DNA of 64,000 nucleotides. Origin: Ceratodon purpureus. Taxonomy: Eukaryota > Streptophyta > Bryopsida > Pseudoditrichales > Ditrichaceae. Shown here piece by piece: positions 1-13,112 of the stretch. The stretch is from the NCBI GenBank assembly GCA_014871385.1, contig CM026423.1, positions 9,373,266 to 9,437,265 of the forward strand. The letters are read 5' to 3'. The translations under genes were made by a program, and so were the position numbers. Numbering within the stretch: the first letter of the stretch is position 1; each line of letters begins with the position of its first letter. Below the pieces are notes generated by a model. It saw only the letters and a program-made list of their open reading frames with translations. It was not told where the DNA came from and did not search any database.

Positions 1-782
1 TCACGTGAAAACGTTGCTCCCTCTTAAAAAACAGAAAAATACCCAAATTGAAATCAGATGATCCTCTCAATGGATGCTTCGAGGTATCCTTGGCCACAGA
101 ACTGAACTAAAAGTTACTTGGAATCTCGTCCCCCCTAGGGGTCTAACACCAAACTGGTTGTAGTGCAATTGTGTTCAGAAGTCCTTCTTTCTCCCTGGAC
201 CCCGGTCCGATGAGGGATGTACCTATTCTTTGCAATGAAATTTTCCGTTCATTTGCTCAACAAAATCAAATAAAAAATCAGATAATCTTTCGGAACAACT
301 GGAATCCACAAGAGAATTAACGAAACCTTGGCATCCTCTTGGATTATCAAGCAGTACAAAAGTGGTAAACCAGGAAAGTGGAATGATAATTAATGTGGTG
401 TCAAATAAGATTTATAGATGAGAAAGACAACCCGGAATGATTTGGGAACGGGTAGACAACGCCCAATACTCATCCCAAGGGTAGAATAATTAAACTCAAT
501 GGAGAGGCTATGTCGCTAGTTTGGCGACTCTCATACTTTGCCTGCCTTCACTAAAAACTAAACAATCACTTTCTCTCGCCACTGACTGACGAAGCTTCAC
601 AAGAATTGCAGAGGTGAGATTGAACCTCAACGTCGACATGTTGTCGGTTGTGATGTTTCCTTGATTGTGTTTCAAGGTTGCGTTTTTTGGCACCTGGTGG
701 AAGCTCGGGGTCATGGCAGTGAACTTGAGTGCAAGGATCGCGTAAAAGCTTAGATTACAGCAATTTTGATGGTGATTGAAGG
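1..782. other. 3' flank of the cyclophilin gene, no gene seen
   Basis: No exon with splice-site support was found on either strand. The stretch next to the cyclophilin stop probably includes its 3' untranslated region, because that gene reads leftward. Short open frames here have no protein-like composition. Confidence 0.5.
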
Positions 783-2150
783 CTACAATTGGCCGCTGTC
801 GGAGATGACGATTCGCATTCGGGGCGATTCGTCCTCAGCGAAAACGCTGTTGTTGATGCGCTCAACAACTTCCATCCCCTCGATGACCTCGCCGAACACC
901 ACGTACTGGCCGTCCAGCTCCGGAATAGCGTCCACCGTGATGAAAAAAACGGACCCTTGCTTGTGGGGGCCCATGCTCTCCATTGCCAGTAGACCTTTCT
1001 GCAACAGTAAACAGAAATTCAGATCACCACCGAAACTTCTGCAATATCAAACCTGAAATAAACCAGAAAACCTCAAAACATATAAAAATTAAAGCAGGGA
1101 TAATTCAACGCAATTTCATGCCCAGGGTTTTAAGAACGTGTTCCTCTCAAAACCTTTGCCGATGAATCTCTACTCATGCGCAGGATCTGAACAGATCGAA
1201 ATACTTCACCAAGAACACATTCCTCACCAAATCTTCAGGAAATTTTTCTTCATTAAACACAGATTGAATCACTCGTTCATTACCTGATCAAACTTAGCGT
1301 CGTCTGTCTCAGACCTAAACTTGCCACCATAAATTGACGCAATTTCGCCCTCCTTACCCTTACCTCCTGCATCCATAAATTTGCAAATCCGTCACACACA
1401 CATGCACACAGAGGGGACTGAAAGCCACGTCTGGAAAATAAAATAAAAAACTACTCCTCGGTTCATACATGACAGAATTTCTCGAAAGTTTTGGCCTGTG
1501 AATTCTAGTATGGTGAAAAACCAAACTTACTCATAATGTCTCCACCCTGCACCAGTAATCCGTGCACCACACGATCGAAGGTCGTGTTCTTGTAGTGAAG
1601 GATGATTCCCTTCTCATTAATCCCTCGCTCCCCAGTCGCCAGACTCCTGAAATTTTCTACCGTCTTCGGTGCCTGCACCACCATTGTCGAAATTCTTAGT
1701 CGATAATCTCACACATACACACAAACTTATAGAAGCATTGTACCCTAAACCCAAAACCCTAAATCTTCTGTCAACTCCAAAATCATTCAAATCCAGGTTT
1801 AATACTCCGGAGTCTAACCTTTCTCAATCCAAAGCTGAAATCTGTAAAGGGAAGTCATGAGCACATGAAGAGAGGGAAGAGATTACCTTCTTCTCGTACA
1901 GCAGGAAGATGATCCGGCCAGCGAGCTCGTCAGCGAACATGACGTCGAAGAAGACACAGATGTGGCTGATGCAAGCGCGGCCCTCGGGACCCGGGGTGGC
2001 GGAGTTGCGCTGCCAGATGTGATTCGGAGCTCCAGCAGAGCTATGCGTCACTCTGCCATATCCTACAATCTGTACGAAGGCCACTATTGCGAGCAAAGCA
2101 GCGACCGTGACCAATGCATTCTTCTTATCCCGGTTCAGCGCCATAGCCAT
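783..2150 (-). CDS. Membrane-anchored single-domain cyclophilin (peptidyl-prolyl cis-trans isomerase)
   Basis: Four exons (2150-1887, 1672-1531, 1366-1284, 998-783) join in phase with GT-AG introns to give 234 residues. Residues 10-32 are a hydrophobic signal anchor, so the protein should sit in an ER/Golgi-type membrane with the isomerase domain in the lumen. The domain runs from about residue 66 (FFDVMFADELAGRI) through APKTVENFRSL, FDRVVHGLLVQGGDIM and FFITV to LDGQYVVFGEV and the C-terminal SDSGQL. Its order matches secretory cyclophilins of the plant CYP21-1/CYP19-4 type. Compared with human CypA, the catalytic Arg and the Gln of QGGD remain. The positions of F60, M61, W121 and H126 are Leu, Leu, Glu and Tyr, so isomerase activity and cyclosporin binding may be weak. 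The start is the first ATG before the anchor. Family assignment is firm; catalytic competence is uncertain. Confidence 0.9.
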
Positions 2151-5100
2151 CGCATGAAGGGTGTGATCTGCCTCCCGAGAGTGCGCTCGTCAGATGCTCC
2201 GTGTTACAAACGCACAGCCCTGTTCTCCGAGTATAAAACACCGACAGATCTAGCTCCCATGTGCAAATTCATCCCGTCCGCGCTACCACTCTAAAATTCC
2301 ACCCAGATCTGAAGAATCTCATGAATCCCAAAAACGCATCCCCTCTTTAAGCTCACTCTCAGAACCCAAACCTTCCCTGATCCAAATCATCGCCAAACCT
2401 CGAACCCAAATCTAATCACAAAGTCCGAATTCTCCACCACCAAAACCAATCCTCCTCTCAACACCACTCAACACGAACTCCACATTCACATCCCAAACAC
2501 AAACTCAACCCTAAAAGCAGAATCCCGCTCTCGGCAATCTCTCCCTTTCAAAAACTCCAACTGCCCTTCCCGAACTCCCACTCCCAGGCACTCACAAACA
2601 ACAAACCTCCGCAACTATAACCTCAACCCAGCTCACCAGAAACCGAATCCCACTTCCACCACCACCACTTTCACCCCGGATCTCGAATCCTCTCGAAAAC
2701 CACAACCCAACCGAATCCTCAACTCTCTCCCTCTCCCTCCCACAACACTCCCTCTCCAAAGCCCACATAAATCCTTCCTCAGGCTTCACCTGACCACTCT
2801 GCCAGCTGCACTCCCAACAGCACCCAAAAAACAATCCCCAACAACTCCAAAACCTCAAAAAAACTGCAAAAAAACTACAAAAAAATTGCAAAAAATTGGA
2901 AAAAATTTGTAAAAAATTGCAGAAAAGTCGGAGAAGGGAACTTTAAAATGAAGTGGTGGCAATCAGTGAGGACCCACCCATGGGACTGCAGTTGCGGAGA
3001 TTAGGAGCGAATGAGATGCAGGTCAAACAGCAGATGAACTCGGACAAAAGGCTAACCTTTGAGGAATGGATCCGTGTTTGGTTCTCTTGGGTGAAATTTT
3101 TTGGTGAAATTTTTGGTGAGGTTGTTTTGGTGAGTTTGTTGGTGAGGTTCTCGAGAGAATTTGTTTTGGTGAGGGGTAGGATTGGCAGGCTCTTACCATG
3201 TGAATTCGTCTGCAATCAATCATCTCCGAACGTGCATCGTCTGCCGGCGAGCATCCTCACTGGCCCTCTCTTTTTCTTCTCCTTTTTCTCTTCCTTTTAC
3301 GTTTTCTTTCCTTTTTGTCTACCTTTTGCTTTTTCGTTTATTTCTCTCTTCGAGAAAGAGATGCTTTTTCTTCATAGAAAGAGTTTCGTTTTCTTTTACT
3401 TGGGAGAGGGTTTCGTTTTCTTTTTCTTTAGGAAGGGGTTCTTTTTCTTCTGGGGGAGGTGTTTCTTTTTCTTAGGCTTGGGAGAGGGGTGACTGGGATC
3501 GGACGGTGGGGATGGAGGGTGGAGGATGAGAATGAGATTCCTGCCCTTGTTGTCCTTGTTGCCGAGGGTACTGTGATGGGACTAAGGTACACTTAACGCT
3601 TCAAGGTTTCATCTACTTGTTTCATAATCATTTGTTGTTTCCGCGGGTACTCACTTCCATTGGATTGGACTTGGTAGCATACAATTCGGTACGTACATAA
3701 ACCCCCCTTCCTTATTATATATAAAATAGAGATGGGTATTTCTGTCAGTTTAAGCCATTCAGCATATATGGGATTGAGAAAATTATCGGGATAAAATTTA
3801 TACAAATAGATGTTAGGTCGTAAATCACAAATTTGATTTTTTAAACTTTTTTCATAAATTTATCCAATTTTCATGAATATTCAAAGTGCAACAGCGTAGA
3901 CTACTATTTCCGTGAGTAGGCATATGCAATACAAAGATTCTTGCATTGAGAACATGATAGGTTGTTATGAAATCTGCTAAGTGTGGTAGTCAGGTGCTGT
4001 CTGCTCGGATATTGGTCCTCTCATAGGGCACATAAATAGAAACCTGACGGGAATACACATCTCTACCTTAGTGGAGCATCTGCAGTGTAAAAAAAGTAGT
4101 ATCTGAACTCTTTGGAGTATGAAAAAGCAAAGATAGCTTGTTTTTATTTGAAACCCCCTTTTCTGTATATCCTCTCCACGTCTCTCTGCTTCTCTCTCCT
4201 ATGAGATGCGGGTTAAACTACTTTGACTTACTATATGGAGTAACTTTCCTTATTCCATGGCCAAAAGGTTGAGAACTTATAATTTAACTAAAATTATACA
4301 AAAACAGAAAATTTGTGGCCTTCTCAGAAATAATAACAAATTTTAAATGTATATAAAATTTTCTTAAATGTATATCCTGTGAGGATCATTTCAATATCTT
4401 TCCTTACTACTCCTTGAAAGCATTTGATTGTGAATCCAGGAGGTGAAGGTATTAGACTCCATAGACTCTGCTGCATTCTGCACGCCATACTATACCATCA
4501 ATGACATGACTGAGCATTTGGACAGTTTCAAAGAATGAAAGTATACGTACTCAAGTTGGTGTAGATAAGGGATTGATGGCTATGATGGAATAAAACCTAG
4601 TAATGTCATCATCCAGCTTGAAGCTAGGAGTTGAATTTTTAGCAGAAGGTGGATCTGGGTCGATTCCAAAGTTTACAACACAGCTGAAGTTGATGTGGAT
4701 GTTTGACAGGCCATTTGTCGTCATTCTCAGGACACAGTCACCAAAGTTGACATCTCTATGGTCAAATTCTAACCTTAGACTAGATCTCCACTCATGTGTT
4801 CCAAATGTCCACTATGGACCTTAGTCGTGGACTAGTTTTACTTTGATCAAATACACCACAAAGAAATTTAGTGCCACTGCCTAAGTAGGCATTCCAGGAG
4901 GTGATTATGGTACTGTTTCTTAGATGGGTTAACATACTTATCTTATGTTTATACATAATCATTAAAAGCCTTACTCTTCAACCTTGTGTGAGCAGTCTAG
5001 GGATGTTTTCTGTGGTTACACCAAACTTGTACAAGTCCCAATAAACACAGGTTATACAGATGACAAGTCTCAAGTGCAAGACCAGGACAATTGTTCCAAG

Positions 5101-6631
5101 ATTTTTGAATTGTGGGTACTGTCCATCACCTTAGCCAGCTCTCAACAATGCATCATCCAATATGATGATAATCAGCACATGTCAAAATAGCCGACATAGG
5201 TTTGCCAAGAGAACAGTCAAGAACACATAATCTGACCATGTTTACAATGAAGTAACCAACAAACCAGGCTTGGCACAGGCACCACAAGAGACTTAGCCCA
5301 TCATGTTCAAAACAGAACACTGTTGTTGGTGTTTGTACAGGATTCAGAGAAGATTTCAGTGTAAGAGTGGTTGATGCTTTTGAAATAATATTAATGAACC
5401 AAATTCCAATCCAACGCTCTTGTTGCTTCTTTGAACCATGATGTCTACGGCATCACAAACACAGCCAGAATGATAACACTTAGCACCTCTAAGTCCGCTG
5501 CATATTTTAGATAGAAAGAATGTGAATTATTAAAGATAGCTGTGTAGAGAACTACGGAATTGGGTCCCATCTTGCCTTGAGAAACCACAGTAACAACTCA
5601 GGATGTTTATTCTCAAAATAGGTCAAAAACCTAATTTCAAAGCCTGCAAAGCATTACATGTGAACTACTCTGTACAGAAGCTTGTCGCTCAGAGGTTGCA
5701 AGCTCTAAAGCCCCACCAACACCATAAAAAATGTACATCTGCCAATAATAATCATGCTGTACATACACCATAATCTCAATCAAGAGTCAGGAAGTTTATC
5801 AAACTTTGTGACTCAGGTTGAAGAGCTTGAATCCATCCTTGAAAGCTTGTCAGGCTTGGTGAGGAATGGAGTTCAGGCATCCAAGAATCAAATCCGATAT
5901 GCGGCATCCGCATGTATCGTGCATTTAGCTGCATCTGCACGCTCTTGAAAGGAGAAAATTCAAAAACATTCACCACTCACAGACATAGCTACTAATTTTA
6001 ATCTTTAAAAAAAAGATCTAATCCTCATACACCCACAAGGATCAAATCCGGTAAACTTTTTTACCAGCTGAACTTTGAATCCGATGGGGACGCTGCACCT
6101 CAGCCTCTTGTCTTGGCAGGTTCCTTCCTTCTCTCTCCATGCTGATGAACGTACATGTTGCATTCAATCAATTGTCATCAATAAAAGTCTCAAGGAGGGA
6201 AATAAATCAGTAAAACTCAAAGCTCCACAATGGAATATTCTTCATTTGGCTCAAAGACATAATAGAATTCCAGTAACATAAATCAAAGTACGAAATAACA
6301 GGAAAAACTAGGACAAGTTCGGAATCAGGAACAAGACACATAAAAAGTTGTACAAAGAAACAGGAAATAGAACACGTTCCAAAACAGGAACAAGACAGAG
6401 AAGGGAAGAGTACAAAAGAGGGAAAGAGGACGGAAACCAACTCTCAACTTGGAAAATGGCAGCCATTGGTTGGCTACCAGGAACAACTCTTATTAAATAA
6501 ATTGGTATGGTGGGAGTGTAAAAATACACTGCCTATGGGTTGGTGGAAACTATGGTACAATGGGAGGGGGGTGTTGGTCAAATAATAATTAACTACACAT
6601 CGGGGTTGAAAGAGTACAAAAATCATCAACT
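2151..6631. other. Intergenic region with low-complexity tracts, no supported gene
   Basis: About 4.5 kb between the cyclophilin start and the flippase stop. The first 750 bases are C/A-rich on the + strand and probably hold the cyclophilin promoter and leader. A T-rich, CTTTTTC-like tract spans about 3265-3480 and creates spurious Phe/Ser-rich frames. The rest is ordinary AT-rich DNA. Short protein-like stretches near 4440-4800 and 5754-5948 are interrupted or unsupported by splice sites and are not called as genes. The end next to 6632 likely includes the flippase 3' untranslated region. Confidence 0.45.
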
Positions 6632-9600
6632 CTAAACGCGTCTATCATTAATAAGGGGGCTCTCAAGCAAATCAACATGCCTCGGCATCGAGTTCTGCTC
6701 TGGCACTTGGTTGCTGTCCCCGTAAAACCGTTGCTTCGTCTTCTCCAAGCTCATGCTCGCCTGCACACGGGAAGAAAATCCTTGGTGCGTCTTCTGCACC
6801 GCCTTCTTCCTCTCCTGCTTGTACATCTCCGGCTCCGTGATGTGCTTCTGGAGGTAGTGAATCTCTTGGATCAGGTGGTGATCCATTGGGTGGAACATTC
6901 TCTGGTAACCCTGATAGACACAGTAAGGCAGAACGCAAGCAATTGGGACCAGTATCGTAATAAACCAGTACATCGGTGAGTCGACGAGCGTCTCCACGAA
7001 CACCTTGTAAGCTGTTGTTGAGAGAGTGGGGTTAATAGCACCGTAAACCACCAGGAAGAGGTACCAAAGCGCCACACTGCCCCAAATAAAGACATGTTGG
7101 ATCCAGGTGAAGTAGCTCAAGGCCAATGCGACTTGAACGTTGACAACCCACACGACGCAAGTATACATCGCCGCGCCCAGTTCTTCGATTCCTGCAAGTT
7201 GACCGTCTTTTCGGTAAGCTTCAATTTCGAAGGCTGCCAATGTGAAGAAGAAAGCGACGACAGAGCTGTAAACGCCGTTCGCCATCCAGCCGAGAATCCG
7301 AGTCCATGTAAAAAACATGTTCTTGGGGCCTTGTTGGTATAGAGCAGGGAACTACATGGTCGTATCAAACAGAAAGGAATACGTCAGATGACCATTTTCA
7401 CAAGAAGACCTGATATGATTGTAAAAGCTTTGCATTCCGTAAGTATTTGCTAAACCGAGAATAATGATTTGACTACAACACATGCATTCTGACCAAGACT
7501 CCACGCAGATGGTAATTTGTTTATTTTTAAGTTATAAAAATAAAAATTGTAATCGAAGTAGTGCACTGCAACTGATAAAATGGTAGAAGGCAAGATATAA
7601 TACCTGCAAACAGACTCGCGAGGAAACGTCTTGTTCAAACACACCCAATGCAATGACTGGTAGAGATGTGAAAAAGACGTTGAAGAGTGACGTGTACCAA
7701 TCGTTGTAGGCAGTTTGCCCAGAAAAGGTCGTAAAAGCCTCATAATAAAAGAGAGTAAGTCCGAATGTGATGTTTTTATAGAAGAAATAAACAATCTGCA
7801 GAATCGTTCAGGAAAGATGAGTTAGAAATTTACTAGTTTCTACGTGCACAACATGCTGGAACTAATGCAATGGACGAAAATGTATACCAAAGTTCTAGAA
7901 GAGAGCAGAAAGTGTATTGAGAATGACAAGAAATATGTACCATCAAAGCAATACGCTTGTAGCACCAATGCCCATGAACAATGAGCAGACGCTCCAAGAA
8001 TCGAAACTGTGCAATTGAAAAATCACTAGCCATAACTGCCTGCAATTTTCACAAACACAACAGAAATATGTTACTAATCATACATTTGGAAATACTGCTT
8101 TACTATAACTAGCAACAACTTTGTAAATTGATAACCACGCCCATTAAAATATGCAATAATTACCTGCATGCCTTCAACTCCACTAATACCAACACCAATA
8201 TCAGCCTCTTGGATCATGCCAACATCATTGGCACCGTCTCCAATCCCAAGAGTTGCTTTTCCTGTTCCTTCCTTCACAAGCCTCGTAATCTGCAGAGAGA
8301 TCGGCAGGATAATTAAATCAGACTGAATTCCAGTATCTACACCGGATTATAATCTGTTAAAAACCACAAGTCTACAAACGAAACACAGTAAAATGCAAAC
8401 AAAATTCATACCAGAGCCTTCTGCTTTGGAGACACCCGGCAGCAGATAACGGAAGCACATTGGGTAGCAAGTTTGAGCAGATCCTGCTTCAAATCGTCTT
8501 CAAGCGCATACATAAGAGACTTTCCGTCAATAATTAAAGCATGAGGGTTGTCATCTTCAGTATCCAAATTTATCTGATGATGACCGGATGCTAATTGTTG
8601 AGTTATACTCTCCCTTGCTGCCTTGGCTATCTGACTCTTGTCTCCGTTTTCCTCGATGGCCCTCATTTCAGGTGTTTCCAGACCTATGACGATCTGGTGC
8701 ATTCCTTGTCGCAATAAACTGCATGCAAACCTGCAGAAATAGATCAACACCACATAGGGTCAATAAAATGCACCATTTCAACATCCCGACGGCCATAACC
8801 AAATCATCAGTGTTCTAGTGACTAATTGAGCTAACAGATATTAACTCACCCTATGTTGATCGCAGTTTCTTGCTTGTCACCGGTCAGCACCCAAATCTTA
8901 AGACCCGCCTGCGCAAGTCTGTCAATGCATTCTGGGACCTGCAACGTACCATGAGTCAGCCTTAAGATGCATGATCACTTCAAAATCTGTAGCACCCAAG
9001 TACATTTCTTACGAAAAGTCAATATCATAAGTGCTTATGCAATAGCACTACAGAACACTCACCCCTTGCTGCAATTTATCCTCCACAGCCGTAGCCCCAA
9101 CAAGGATAAGATCCCTCTCTATTAATTCCGACGCCTGATCAAGCAACTCATCACGATCCGGGCCAATTGTAGTTTTAGCCTTCGTAAACGTTTGGTTCCA
9201 TTGTTCATACTCAGCGTTCTCCAATCTCCGGTACGAAAGAGCAAGAGTCCGTAGTCCAGCATCGCCGTATTTGGCTAGATGGCCTTTAGTGGCATTCCAA
9301 AACCCTTTTCCATTCCTTCCTAGTCTATCATAAATGATACTGTGCCACCAAAAAAGGATAATCCCATGAGTAAAGAGAACTGCCAACAGTAGATGAAAGT
9401 TATGCAAAATGCATTGAGGTAAACAAGAATGTAAGACTGAACGCACCTATCAGCACCCTTGCACATGAGCAGAATTTGGCCAGACTCGTCCCTTACAACA
9501 ACAGACATTCGCTTGCGTGTGCTGTTAAATTCCAGCAGATTCAGAATTTTGTACTCCCTGCAGTTGAGTAAAGACGTCAGATGCTGCTCCTTTCGCTATG

Positions 9601-12227
9601 CCCAGTTAAAAAATTTCATGCAAATACAAACAATAAACAAGCATCCAGCAAATTTCCTGGAAAAATATCAAAATGATTTTCCATAAACCCTTACCGTTGC
9701 ACTGGAGCACCGTTAGGTCCCGGTTCCTGAACAATCACACTGCTTTGGGTGCGCTTCAAAAACTCAAAGCCAAGCTCCCTTGCCGCTACCACGAAAGAAG
9801 CTTCATCAGGTGACTCTGCCTCATATGTCATAGTTCCTGTTTCTTCGTCCACCTCTGGAATTGCAGTGTGGCATACAGCAAGTATTCGCAGGAACATGCG
9901 GATCTCTTCGGGGTTTGGTTGGTCCACCCAGCGTCCATTCTGAATCCTCTCATCCTTAAAATTAAAACCCTTCACATGTGGCTTTTCAGGCATGGGTCTC
10001 ATTTCAATGTCAGTTACTGAACCATTAACAGAGCCGTTAACCACACTTTCTCCCTCCTCGGCAATACTCGCATCTTCAAGCATGCGAGGATCCTTTCCTA
10101 GCCTCCGGGCAGTTGCCTTTTCCACTTCTGTAACACCACGTCCATACGCAGTGCCTGCAATTGAGCACTTTATAAACTCCATCTGATTGCAGGTAAGCGT
10201 TCCAGTTTTGTCGGAAAGGATAGTGTCAATCTGACCGAGCTCCTCGTTAAGATTCGACGTCCGAGCTCGAGCTGGTTTGTCAGTTTCTGGATGGTACATT
10301 TTAATATCATTGTTAATGAACCGGGCCTGTAGGACCTTCACAAGCTCAATGGAGACGTAGAGAGAAATTGGAATGAGGTACCCATAAAGGATCAATGCCG
10401 TAATCAAGTGCAGTAACCCTGCTGCCACTGCATTCTTAGGGTCGTAATACATAGTTGGGTCATCGGGACGCAAATACCACCAGTTTGGCATTTCAAATTT
10501 GGTTCTTACGGCGAAGACTACAGATCCAACCACAGAAATGAGCAACAGTACAGCGAAGAGGAAATAGATGATCTTGTCCATTTTCCGCTCAATTCGACTC
10601 CGCTTAGAAGGTGGGTCAGTAGCATTCTGCATGACCTTCGTTTCATGACCGGCGAATATCACCACCCCATAAATAAACGGTGTATTCCGGAGCTTTGAAT
10701 CTCGCAACAAAATCTGTTGAGGCCCCAAGGGTAGCGTTTCCTCGTTATACTCCAAGTTTCCAACAAAAGTGTACAAACTGGTATTGGGATCCTCACAGCG
10801 AATCTTTCCGTGAAAATTGCTGAATTCTTCATCTTCGTCCAATTCCACAGTTCGCTCAAGAGACTTCTTCAATTTCAGATTAGTCTCTCCGTCTAAGTTC
10901 ATGGTTTCGACGTAGCACACGCCATCCGGGAAACTCGACGACAGCATAAGAAGATCTGCTGGAAAAAAATTGTCCTTTTCGACCTTGACAACGTCTCCCA
11001 CTTTCACCTTCTTCCATTCTCGCCCTTCAAATTTTCCCCCTCCCACATGTACGTTAACCGACCTGTTGTTAATCTCATTGTCCTGAAAAGCAAACACACG
11101 TTAAGTCATCAGATTTTTAGTTTCTCACAGACATGCCGAAACCTAAGGCTCTCGGTCACTAGACCTCACCATCCTGCAATCCGCCAACAAACTCAGCTGA
11201 AGAACAAACTCGGAATCTCACGAGCAAACTTCGAGAGAAACGCAACAACGCACAGTCCAGTCTTGATCAAGTACTTGATCAGAATGGAAGGTGTGATTCG
11301 ATAGGAGGAATCACACTTACACAATAGTCAGGATGGGCATGAAGCAATTCTCAAAGGAGTAAAAAAACGACTGAACAGGAGGACTTTCTCCTATACTGGA
11401 AAATGTGTGAAGTTATAAAAAAGAAATCCTCATATTTCACATTACTGGAACTCTGCTGCACTTGAGAAGTGCTGTTACCGATATTCTAGCATAGTATCCG
11501 GAAATAAGAACTCAGAATCAAAATTTGAACTGCAGCTCGACTAATTTGAGGTCAATACGAAATGGAACTTAATTTCAGAACCCACATTCATTGAGCATGT
11601 GATTCTCAAAATGCTGTAAAGCTGCTAAGGAAATGAAAGAAAAAGTGCCACTACTTTATTCTTAAAAAAATGGGGCACATTCGGCTGGCTGATGCATCCT
11701 CCTCTCAGATAAGAGGAAGATCGGCAAATCCAGTAAACAAAATGACACGATTTAAGTTTAAAGTAAGAAATCCAAGTATCGTCAGCAAAGAACAGGACCC
11801 CTGGAAGGTGCACAAGGAGCCTCACCTGCCGAAATCGACGCCAATCTTCGAGCGCTTCTTTGCACATACTCACACCAACAACGAAGACGAGGGGCGCGAT
11901 AAGACTAGCAGCAGAGTAAGGCGACACGGGAGTGAGGGCCAAGGTGGCCGCCAGAAGAAAGTAGAGATTGGCAACTCGACGAAACTGCTCAAAGAGCGCC
12001 TTGGGGAAGAATGTGAGGGCATTGTATTTCGTCGTCGACACATAGTTCCCTTTGTATCGATAAGGCTTCTGCAAATGCAACTCAGATTTGTTGCAGAACA
12101 CGACCCGGGAGAATCCTGGCCCGCCCACAGACATAGATTGCTGCCGCTCCAGCGGCGACGGCGGCCGGAAACACCCCGCCCATGTGTAAAGCTTGCTAAA
12201 CCGCACTCTGTTCTTACCCCTCGCCAT
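6632..12227 (-). CDS. P4-ATPase phospholipid flippase (plant ALA9-12 type)
   Basis: Ten exons (12227-11826, 11082-9695, 9557-9447, 9339-9063, 8938-8850, 8730-8412, 8289-8164, 8039-7941, 7795-7604, 7351-6632) join in phase to 1240 residues, normal for the family. It is predicted to move aminophospholipids or related lipids to the cytosolic leaflet of plasma or endomembranes, usually with an ALIS/CDC50 partner. Visible motifs: N-terminal [12 protein letters not shown]; actuator loop DGETN near 198; PISLYVS in TM4 near 372, the P4 signature in place of the ion-pump PEGLP; phosphorylation motif DKTGT at 425; nucleotide-binding KGADR; hinge GDGANDVG near 879. The last two exons hold the C-terminal membrane helices and a basic cytosolic tail. 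The N-terminus (MARGK, FSKLYTW) is like Arabidopsis ALA9-12. The first intron is the longest. Nothing appears broken. Confidence 0.96.
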
Positions 12228-12866
12228 GGCGCCCTCCCCCTCAACCCTAATCCCCTAAAAACACCAAATCCTCCGCCGCCCCAACTCCTCTCCCACCCAA
12301 ATCCACACCACCACCAAACCTCCCACCCCCTCCTCTCCCCAAAAACCACACCCTCCTTCCCTGCGCCCTCGAATTGATTTCACCAAATTGTTGACCTTTG
12401 ACCCAGAAACCCAGAAGCGAGACTGGTAGATCTCCCCACTGCGAATGTCCAAAAATTCCTCCACTCTCAGGAGACGCAGAATCTGAGCGCGTTGTCACTC
12501 CCTTCGCAGGTATTCGACTCCGCCAGCGACGACTCGTCCGAAGAGCTACTACAACACGACGTGCAGCTCACAAGCACTTCCTGGGCGCAGAGCGTAAACC
12601 CACTCTTCAACATCTTCACCCCTTCCGGCACCCGATCACGCTGCCACCATCGCTCCAGAGTCCAGCCTCCCCAAACCCAGATCTGATCCTCAAACACTCC
12701 AACACTCACCTCACCCTCGGATCTAAAATCCTTTTAAATAATCCTAAAAAAAAACACCTCCTGGCGTCCGAAACTCCCCCACAAAACCCACTCAAAACCA
12801 AAACCCAAAACTCCCACCAAACCAACCTCTCCAAAACTGGATCTCTCGCCGAGATCCTCCCGAGTT
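12228..12866. promoter_or_regulatory. GC-rich upstream region of the flippase gene
   Basis: This stretch lies upstream of the flippase ATG and is C-rich on the + strand, like many plant 5' leaders. No TATA box is obvious. With the possible divergent exon at 12867-13112 it could be a bidirectional promoter, but that is inferred from layout only. Confidence 0.35.
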
Positions 12867-13112
12867 AAGAAAAAAAAATCTCCTCTACCCCGGACGACTT
12901 CGAAGTAACCCGTGAGGGTCTCACATCGAAGGATCTGCGGGGCGTTTGGAACGCGCCTGGTGCGACCTTCGTCGACAATTTCCGGATGCTAGTCCGGCAC
13001 GTTCTGGAAGGGAACTCCTGCGCAACTAGCTTAATGTTGCGAGAACTCGGGCGCCAGAAGTTACAGACAAGGAGCAGCCCAGGCAGGGGCAATGATGATG
13101 ATGAAAGCGCAA
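12867..13112 (+). other. Possible orphan first exon, product unknown
   Basis: A + strand frame is open from just after a TAA and reads as ordinary protein (TPDDFEVTREGL, DLRGVWNAPG, FVDNFRMLVRHVLEGN, LRELGRQKLQ). It ends exactly at a consensus splice donor, GCAAAG followed by GTAAGAG. The only in-frame ATG is at 12986. No continuing exon was found in the next 4 kb. The reverse strand is also open here, so it could instead be leader sequence of the flippase transcript. I do not recognise the protein. It may be the first exon of a divergent gene, a gene fragment, or chance coding potential in GC-rich DNA. Confidence 0.3.

Noticed and set aside
2953..3492. 179-codon + strand frame rich in Phe
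   Set aside because: Driven by a T-rich low-complexity tract; no domain or splice context.
4440..4810. Serpin-like phrases (DRPFVVIL, and EVKVLDSIDSAAF upstream)
   Set aside because: Too short, interrupted by stops between the two parts, and no reactive-centre or hinge motif; could be chance.
5754..5948. 64-codon + frame with a coiled-coil look (QVEELESILESLSGLV)
   Set aside because: No homology recognised, no splice sites in phase, isolated.
11670..12377. 235-codon + strand frame
   Set aside because: Antisense shadow of flippase exon 1 and its GC-rich leader.
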